From NCBI GenBank assembly GCA_002633005.1, contig NMRA01000020.1, positions 702,803 through 766,802 on the forward strand: a stretch of DNA of 64,000 nt, given 5' to 3'. Positions 24,701 to 33,700 of the stretch are shown here, piece by piece (positions within the stretch are counted from its first letter, which is position 1; each line of letters starts with the position of its first letter). The stretch comes from Phoronis australis. Taxonomy: Eukaryota > Phoronida > Phoronidae. The position numbers and the translations under genes are program-made. Under the pieces are notes generated by a model. It searched no databases, was not told the origin of the DNA, and was given only the letters and a program-made list of their open reading frames with translations.

Positions 24701-27700
24701 CAATTAGAATTATCTCTCGTCATCTCAACTCCATGCATCTTGAAACTCTGTTCAAGTCTTTTGTACTTCCACATCTAGATTACTGTGACATAATCTACCA
24801 ATCGGCAAACGCTGGCATACTTCTCCAATTAGAAAGACTACAATACGAAGCAGCTTTAGCCATAATTGGGGCATACAAAGGGTCCAACATAATCAAGGTT
24901 CTTCACTGGAGCAAACTAGCAACCCGTCGTAAACTCCACCTGCCCATGTATACATTCAAAGTCTTAACCAACATAAACAATTACTCTAACAAAATCCTCT
25001 TTGACTCCTACAAATGACCAAGCACGAGACCAGGACTCCGGCAAAGCAATATGTATACTATTCCAGCCTCCATCAGCCAAGCCTTTAGAAGATCAACGAT
25101 ATTAACTTGTATTGACAACTGGAATTCCTTACCATTAAAAATAAAAGAAAGCACTTCAATTGTCACTCTCAAAAATAACTTTAAAATGCATACCACTACT
25201 CCAGACTTGCCAGTCCCATTGACATCATTCCAACTTCCCCGCAACCATGAAATAACCCTATACAGATCAAGATGTGGTCTATTCCTAAACAACGAGAAAT
25301 TTAGACATAATTTTAATAATATATCGGCTCTGTGTTCCTGTGGAGATACCCAGAAATAGCCTCATGTTTTCTTTGCTTGTGAGGTATGCAAGAAGGAGAG
25401 GGTACAGCTCTTCCAGGCACTCGAACAATACCCCAATGTTTATAAAAATACTCTGAAATTCCGCAATTGTACAACAAAATTAATTACTTTCTATGTGGAT
25501 GTCAAGAACTTAACTCAAACGAAAATATGGTTTTATTTGAAATAGTATTAGAATTTCTTTATAACATTAAATCTCTTTGTGTGAGTGGATATAATTTTAT
25601 ACATCTGTATGAAAATAACTTATTTTCATTCGTTGTCATTGATCATTGTATTCTTAACATCATTTTTTTATTTGTGTATTTGTATATAATCATTGTATAT
25701 AGACTTCTCTGTATTTTTTACCCAGATCTAATGCCTCTTGGCGCTTTCTGGGTTATGTATATTCATTGTATTCTGAAGATTTCGTAATAAACATTAAAAA
25801 AAAAGAATTAGCAATCTGGTGACGATATACGTTTTCCACCTAATTCAACAAGACGCTCTAGCACGTAAAACATGCATATTCTGTTGTCGTGTGATACGTC
25901 GTAAAAATTAACAATTTCGTAAAATGTAACAACTGTTATTATTACATTTTACATTGGCAATCCTCTCCTAAAATGTGAAAAGTTGTTACATTTTACGTAG
26001 TTGTTACATTTTACGAAGGATGCGCAGGCGAGAAATGTATCATTGTTACCTTTTACGAAACCAAGGTTATATCACAAAGTAAATAACCAAAATCACAAAC
26101 AGGTGGTGTCTGACACGGTCGGGGGCACTCAAGTATTTTGGACGAAGGGTACCGCTCAAACAAATGGATACCTACCCATTTAGAGAGAGGGATGCGACAA
26201 AAAGTGACCCATTTAGAGAATAATTTTTTATAATAATTCACATTTTCGCACACTCCTGTTAGAGAAATTACGAAAAGGCACCGATTTAGACAGAATTTGG
26301 TAAAAAATGGCACCATTTTGGACAGCATTTTTGCTGTGAAAAAACACTATTTAGGTCGAGATTTTTCGTATACCTCTTCCATAGGAATTCTCTCCGAGCT
26401 TACACGGCATGAATTTGGCTAACCATTATCATTATCACTATTTCTATTACTATTACTATCACTGTTACTATTACTATTACTACTGAATACATGTATATTT
26501 AACGAGGACACAGTGCAGCACAATACATGCTTAGCAAACTGCAGATACATCGTGGTACTCAAAGATTTTAAAATCATGACATGTATGGCTTCCCATAGTG
26601 GACAGCAAGTGCTGTTTCAAAAGGATTTTAAACAGGTTCCTTTGTTCAACCTTAGCGATATTGTGAGAAATGCCTTGACAGCTGTGGATGCAGAGTGGGC
26701 ATACTTTTTGAAACGAGGAAGTTAAGATTTAAAATCTTGTTTAGACGTGTGCCAACATAAAAATTGATTATTTCTAAACTATCGGCAAGCACGGTGTTCT
26801 TTGTGATGTAACTATGTCCTTCTGTAGTTTGTCATAAAGAACTGAATTCAGACAGTAATCCTTTACTTGCGAGTTACATCTAAATGTGAAGATACCCACC
26901 GCGGTATCATTTTTGTCTATTGCTGAAAACAGTCCTTTTCAAAGAACCGGAGTCAAGAGCAGTCGCTTGCAATTGCGTCGAAATGCGGAGTCGAACAGTA
27001 CGAGTACCATTAAGCACAATTCATACGCAAGTGCGTACTAAAAAGTAAACTTAGTTACAAAGATGTGCGACATATACCTGGTACAATTTCCATTTCTCAG
27101 TGAAGCTTGGTTGAATACTGTGAAATTTATGTCGTATCGCATAGTCGGTCTGCTGAACCAGAATAGAGTTGCCCAAGCGAAGTTCCTTTTAGCGTTACGT
27201 AGCGAAAATGACGTCGCACATTAGGGATGGTGAACATTCCCATTGTTTGACATCCGATTTTCACCAGGTAACGCTGCGAAAAACTTCACTTGTGCAACTC
27301 ATTTTGACTAATTTGGCAGAATCCCTTCGTGCATACAAAACTGGTTAAAAACACTACACTGTTGTCGGTGAAATAGCTTGAATAAGAGCGAATCTGCATC
27401 AAGCTACAGTAGTCAAACGTCCACACTCGTGTTTTAACCAATCTACAGACATCAAAATTACCATAGCTCTGTAGTAACAATGAAATCGTGTCAGGTTATT
27501 CGACCCAACTACTTGTATCCCCAAAAAGCGACACTAATTGGGCAACGTGAACAGAGCAAATCACGCCAGTACATCAATTATCCGAAGTTCAAACACTGTG
27601 AGACACTGAAATTAAAGAAAAAATAACCACCCTGAATACAGCAGGTCACATCGACACTGATGAGTCCGAAAGCAATGAGCCATCCTGAGGAAATCATCCA

Positions 27701-30700
27701 CAAATACTGAGAATTCCTTTAGCATTTTATTTAAAAGTCGTACGCATGTATACTGAATGTACTCAGTTGCAACCTTTTTAAGTTTTGTGAACTGAACCAA
27801 CTTAACTGCAAGCTGCTTGAACTTCAGTTTATATTCTGAATCGTGAACCTTAAGTAGCAAATTACTGAAAAGTGAAAAGGTTCCCTGTTTTTAAATCTTA
27901 GTCATGAGATCATCCAAAGCAACGAATGTTGTAACTAGATCAGTTGCCTAATAATGTCGCTGCCAGTTTTGATTAGGGAGACTAGTTTCACCAGGGCGCA
28001 GCATCACATGATAATTAGTTTCGCAGATCACAACAAGAATCATTTTTGCGTTCCCTGTAATACGCAAATCCGTTTCTATCTTCAACAATAATGACTTCAA
28101 GTTTTCACGATGTTACACCCGAAATGTTGGTTTATTGAACTTCTGTGGAATTTGAGTACGTTCTAAACATAATAAAACACACTTTTAAAATCTACCAAAT
28201 GACCTTCATGTGAATTCATAGACCCAAGAATTTTGGGACACCAAATTAATGTGATTCCACAGAATTAATAGTACAAATACTTATCTTAACAAGACAGGAA
28301 TTCTACCAAATGATGACTGCTCTTTCTGTGAGAATGAGTCAGATTATCTTTTCCACCTGCACTGGTTTTGCAATATCGTACAGTCTTTTAATTGTACGAC
28401 GTTTAGTGAATGTGTTTGTCAACAACAGATCAGTCACTTGATAATTTTTTAGCAATCTGATGGGTCTGAAATATTTAATTAAATACCTAGTCTTAGGAAA
28501 CTGCTCATATATCAAAGAATGACAAAGTATCAATTGAAACAAATTAAGAAGTTGCCAAAACGGAAATCATGGATTATCATGGTGTAAAGAAACGGATATT
28601 GTAATCACAAGAAGTTCTATGGCATATTAAGTTCTCTGGTGTATTTTGTTATTTTCTTATGTGCGTGTGCGCGTGTGTGCGCGGGCGAATGATGTGCTTC
28701 ATGAAAAACTTGGCCCGTACAGCGGTGAGATGTACTTCTTCAATGGATTTTTACAACTAAGGTGGTAGACAGAACTCGTCCGTATCAGAATCTTTGATCT
28801 GGCTTCTTTTACGTGGAACACAGCAATTACCGCATTAGCGATGACTTCAAAGCAATAAAGCACTGGCTGAAATAAATCAAACTATCGTGGACTAAAACGG
28901 GTGATTTTCTATCAAATTGGCTTTCGAAATTTAAATCTCCGTAAAAAAATGTTGCGGTCGTTTTTTTCCGAAGAAATACGATACATATTAACCAAAATAC
29001 AATGTCATTCTTTCTGTTGTGTTTACTATGATGCCGATACACAATTGGCCTATAACCTGTGAGCGCCAACAAAACATTGCAAGAACGCTTTAACAATAAC
29101 AAACTCGTCACCTGGTCCTGGAAACTCTTTTTGTCTGGAGTTGAAACTGTATGGGGTACATTTTTGATTATACCAAGAAACTATTCATGTTCAAAAACAA
29201 TGGGAAGCACATAGGGACACATCTATGAATTCAAGCTGGCACACTTGGCAGAATGTCATTCAAACAATCCGAGGAAGAAACTGTTAAGTGTGTGAACCGT
29301 TTTCCTCCGTGTGGCAAATGAAATATGACGTCACTTTCGTAAAATGTAACAATGGTACATTTCTCGCATGTGCATTCGACGTAAATTGTAACAATTACAT
29401 AAAATCTAATAACTCGTTACATTTTAGGAGAGGCTTAGTAACGTAAAATGTGACGACGTAAAATGTAACAGTTGTTACATTTTACGGCGTATCAGTCGTG
29501 TGATCTACTTACCGTCGTCTGGTTCATGTATTCCAAAGTTACTTTAACGTCGATCGTGAAGGTAAATTCTCCAGCTACGTATAAACTAGCTATTAAGTGA
29601 CAATGGTGAAGTTTGACGACTGCTGTCTCTCCAGGCTTCACAGTGACGCCTTTAACATTTCGCGAGTGTGCGTCATCTCCAGCTCTCATGCTAGTATATA
29701 AAAATATTTGTAACTTAATGGGTTACCAAAATCTTGGACATCAGCACAGAAAACCTGAAAATCACGTGCTATTTAAAAATGCCTGCAGGAAGAGAAAACT
29801 CACCAGTGTTGATTGTCACATTAGTACAGTGCACCTATATATTCTTGAGGCCAGACAAAAATTGCGGAATTTTGAATCAACAGTTTCGTCTCGCTTTATC
29901 GTGGAAGTTACATAGAATAAATGAAAATCCCCATATTATATCCACTTTCCTTATTGATTTCGCCTCAAGACTTGGAAAAACTGCCAATTGTCATTATGTA
30001 TCGTTTTCTTGCACGAGTCTGCTTCTCAGTACTACCTGTCGGATGCATTGCTTGAAAAACCTAATTTCTCACGAAAACCAGTTTTTGTGACTGTTTAGTG
30101 AAAGATTCATGCCATGGTACAGCTTTGTCATGCAATAGAGAGCAACATAAATAATAGCATTAGCCAACCATAGACTCGTTTCTGGCACCCTCCGTAGATT
30201 TAGATCATATACAACTGTATCTACGTTGAAGTACTCTTAAAGTACTAGTAACACACGTTTTTAACCCTTATTAAATGGTTAGCAGAAGTTTTAAGGAACC
30301 TAGCAGTACCTATCCCATAACCAATACACAATGCTCACTCGAAGAAAGTTTAAATAAACGCGTCACTCAGGATTCTGGCCCAAAGAACACAGCCATTTTG
30401 AACAAACCGCGAAATCGGAAATAAAATTCATTCAGGAACCCAGGCTTAAAAACGCCGGCTGCGCGACTGGAGCCGTGTCTGTTACCAGCCTGCAAGCGAG
30501 GATGAAAAAATCGACAGCGGACCTTACTTTTAACAAAACCAAAATAGAGACAATTTGTGTTGAAATTGTTGAAAAAATGTGGCAAATTGTTTTTGACAAA
30601 AATTATTTTGCCGGACTTGGACCTGCAGACGGTGACCTGGTGAGGACAGAGACCAGCATTGGCGACAGGCGAAGACTGTCGTCTCGGCTGTTTTATCGAA

Positions 30701-33700
30701 AAAATAACAAGGTCTGCGATCGTTGACTTGGCTAAGCGTGTTTTACTGGTTGTCATGTTTATACTGTTTGTTTACGAAAGTTAAACATAACAATATCAAA
30801 GTAATTGAATAAAATTATTATATAGTTAAGTCCCGTTCAGACATCAACTTTTGGCCCGGCGCAACTGACACGGAGAAAATTGATAGGTGTCAAGCAACCA
30901 TTTACACACGCAACTCACTAACTGTGGCGAGACGGAAGTCAAGCTGGAGAGTGGAACGCATATGCGCAGGTTTACAAATGGTGGGAGTTGAAGAGACAGA
31001 GAACCCGTATTAGGTCATTGCAAAAGCGCAGTAGCGATGATCCTTTCCGCCTTGCCCCAATTTCGTGTTTAGACACATAATTGAAACGGAGCAAGATGAT
31101 CGAGCGCAAATTGCTCTACCTCACAAACGTGTGGCAAAAGTTGTCACCGCGGTGTCATTTTACTCACGGTCAGTCCTGTTTACTCACATACTTGTGCTAC
31201 AACATCTCGTTACGTGTCTGATGATCCTGTCAACTTTATTTGTAGTATAAACAGCACTTCAGAATATCGTGACGATTAAACTTGCGAAAATATGGAAAAC
31301 AAATTTAGACGGAAACAAAGATACCACCGATTCCCCCGCGACTTCCGTTACGGCCGGGCGGCTGGCGGTCAACAATGAACGACAGACTACCAACTGGATC
31401 CGAAATACCTTCAGAAAGAACACTTTCCATGGTGTCAAATGGTACAATATAAGTAAAAGAAATAATTCCCAGCCAGAAGCATTCGTGTAACAATGGCGGA
31501 TCTAGGATACCATAAGGGGGGGTGACATGTTGCCTCGGGGAATTGGGCAAAAGCGCGATTGTACATTTATGTTCACAGGGGCCCGAAAGTTGGGGGCCGG
31601 GATGTGGACCTTCCGGGAACACGATTCCGGGGATCTGAGCCCCTCTCATCCGCTACCGGTCCTAGTTACTGAACTCCATAGTTCTTCACGGTGTTGCTGT
31701 TTCATTTTGTTTGCGACAGCCAAGGGGGGGGGGGCTGGGCCCCCCTAAGTTCGCCTATGTGTAAGCTACTACCCGAAGGAGCCCGACTGCCTGGCCTGCG
31801 GCGGACATCTGTGTTCCGCGGCGCAAGATGAACACATTAATTAGCTGCCCGGGCATATTTTCGCAAATTAAATCGACGGGATATTCTAACTGTATAGCAA
31901 TTTTATTTAATTGTGTTTATATTGCATGTTCGTTGTTACTTGAGTTAATTACACACAGTCGTGAAAGCACGCTTAGCGGTAGTCGCCATAGTCAGCCTTA
32001 TTATTCAATCGACACAGGACTGTGACTAGTCCGTAATTATATGTAAGCGTCTGAAACAGTCTTTGTATGTATACGACATTTATTTAATGATTTGAACCCT
32101 TTATTCCGATAAAACCACCGGCGACGGCATGCCTTCGCCTTTCGGTAGTCCTGATCTCGGTCCGCACCGAGTCATCGGCTGCAGGTCCGAGTTAGGCAAA
32201 ATAATTTCTGTCAAGATTTATTTGCCACATTTTGTCAACAATTTCAATACAACTTGTCCTTATTTTGGTTTTATTAAAATTAAATTTCACTGTCGATTAT
32301 TGTGTCCCTGTTTGTAGGCTGGTAACAGACACTGCTCCAGTCGCACAGCTAGCGTTCTTAAAATCCTTCTTGCAAACTGCCCATGTGGTTCCAGTATCCG
32401 AAAATACTTACTACATAAATTCTTATTTTCGACACGCTTTCTTTATATTCTTTTCGCCTTTCTTGCCAAAAGCATTTTTTAACAGTATTTGACCCTTCTC
32501 TCTCAGCGTATGATTACCGGTTGTCATCGGTTATTTCCGTACCCACATTTCCGGCTCATCAGTTCAGGAACTTGTCCTGAACGCCGCCATTTTTTCCTTA
32601 TAACTGATTGTGCTATGGCTTGCTCGAAAAGTCTTCATTATTTTGTTTTATTAGTAATATATCGTGATTCGTTTGCATATGTAGTGTATTTATAGTTTTT
32701 AGTTTGTGGTCGTTGATTTTTTTGGAATGTTACGCGTACTTAGTATGTTAAAATAGCATTGGTGTTTAGTTCCTTACGTAGGCGGGTCGAACCTAGGAAC
32801 CAATATGGGTCGAACCAATTTTTTTCGGTTTTATTTTTTTCCTCGTTTTGAAAAANNNNNNNNNNNNNNNNNNNNNNNNNNNNNNNNNNNNNNNNNNNNN
32901 NNNNNNNNNNNNNNNNNNNNNNNNNNNNNNNNNNNNNNNNNNNNNNNNNNNNNNNNNNNNNNNGTTGGACTTCGTCTCATTTCTGGCGGCACCTACAATG
33001 TCGACTTTTGCTGAACTGAAAGGCATGTTCAATCGGCTACTTTGTAATTTGTGAAGATTTAACGTTGATACATTTTGACAAACGTTGCTACAAAAAAGAA
33101 ACTTTGTTCAATTTTCGTGTTTTTTGTGTTTGTGGCCAGCGACCAGTTAGGCCTAAGGGTAGTCTTGGCGCAAAGCTGTATAGGCCTACTAACAAGCTGT
33201 ATTTTGACTATAGTCTTCACTGGTAGCTGATGACTGAGGCTAACTAAGGTCTGCCGCGGCAGTGTGACACAGGACTAACCAGCCCCGGCCGTAATTTCAT
33301 GCAAGTGTCTGAAACTACCCTTGAATATATGCAGCATTTATCATTTGACCCTTTTACTTCGAAAAAACAGCTTGCAACTGCATGCATTTACCGTTCGCCA
33401 GTGTCTGGTCTCGATCCGCAGCGGGTCCGATAGGCTGCGGTCCCGAGTCTGGCAAAATAATTTCTGTCAAAATTTATTCGCCACATTTCTTCAGCAAATT
33501 CCATAAAATTGTCCGTAGTTTGATTTTATCAAAATTAAGGCGCGCTGTCGATTTTTTTTATCCCCGTTTGCTGACTGGTAACAGTACAGGCACTGCTCCA
33601 GTCGCACTGACGGCGTTTTCTTGGCCTGGGTTCCTGAATGAATTGTACTTCCGGGTTCGCGGCAAGTTCAAAATGGCGGTGTTTCTTCGGGTGCGAATCG

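Larger units (their letters stand above)
21560..25803 (+). mobile_element. Degraded CR1/L2/Jockey-type LINE with poly(A) end
   Basis: A plus-strand LINE with the leader motif GDIEVNPGPG, an endonuclease, a reverse transcriptase and a C-terminal C-x-C-G region. The 3' end is AATAAACATT followed by nine A. The 5' limit is uncertain. About 505 bases are duplicated around an isolated n (22797), probably by assembly. Beyond that, the second half still carries an in-frame TGA (23349-23351), a frameshift in an A run near 23940, an in-frame TGA (25015-25017) and a TAG (25357-25359). It therefore seems inactive. It lies in the same intron as the Ty3-type element. Confidence 0.88.

Noticed and set aside
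27656-27690. Hammerhead ribozyme-like CTGATGAG...GAAA
   Set aside because: Only GTCC separates the two boxes, so stem II cannot form, and no stems I and III were found.
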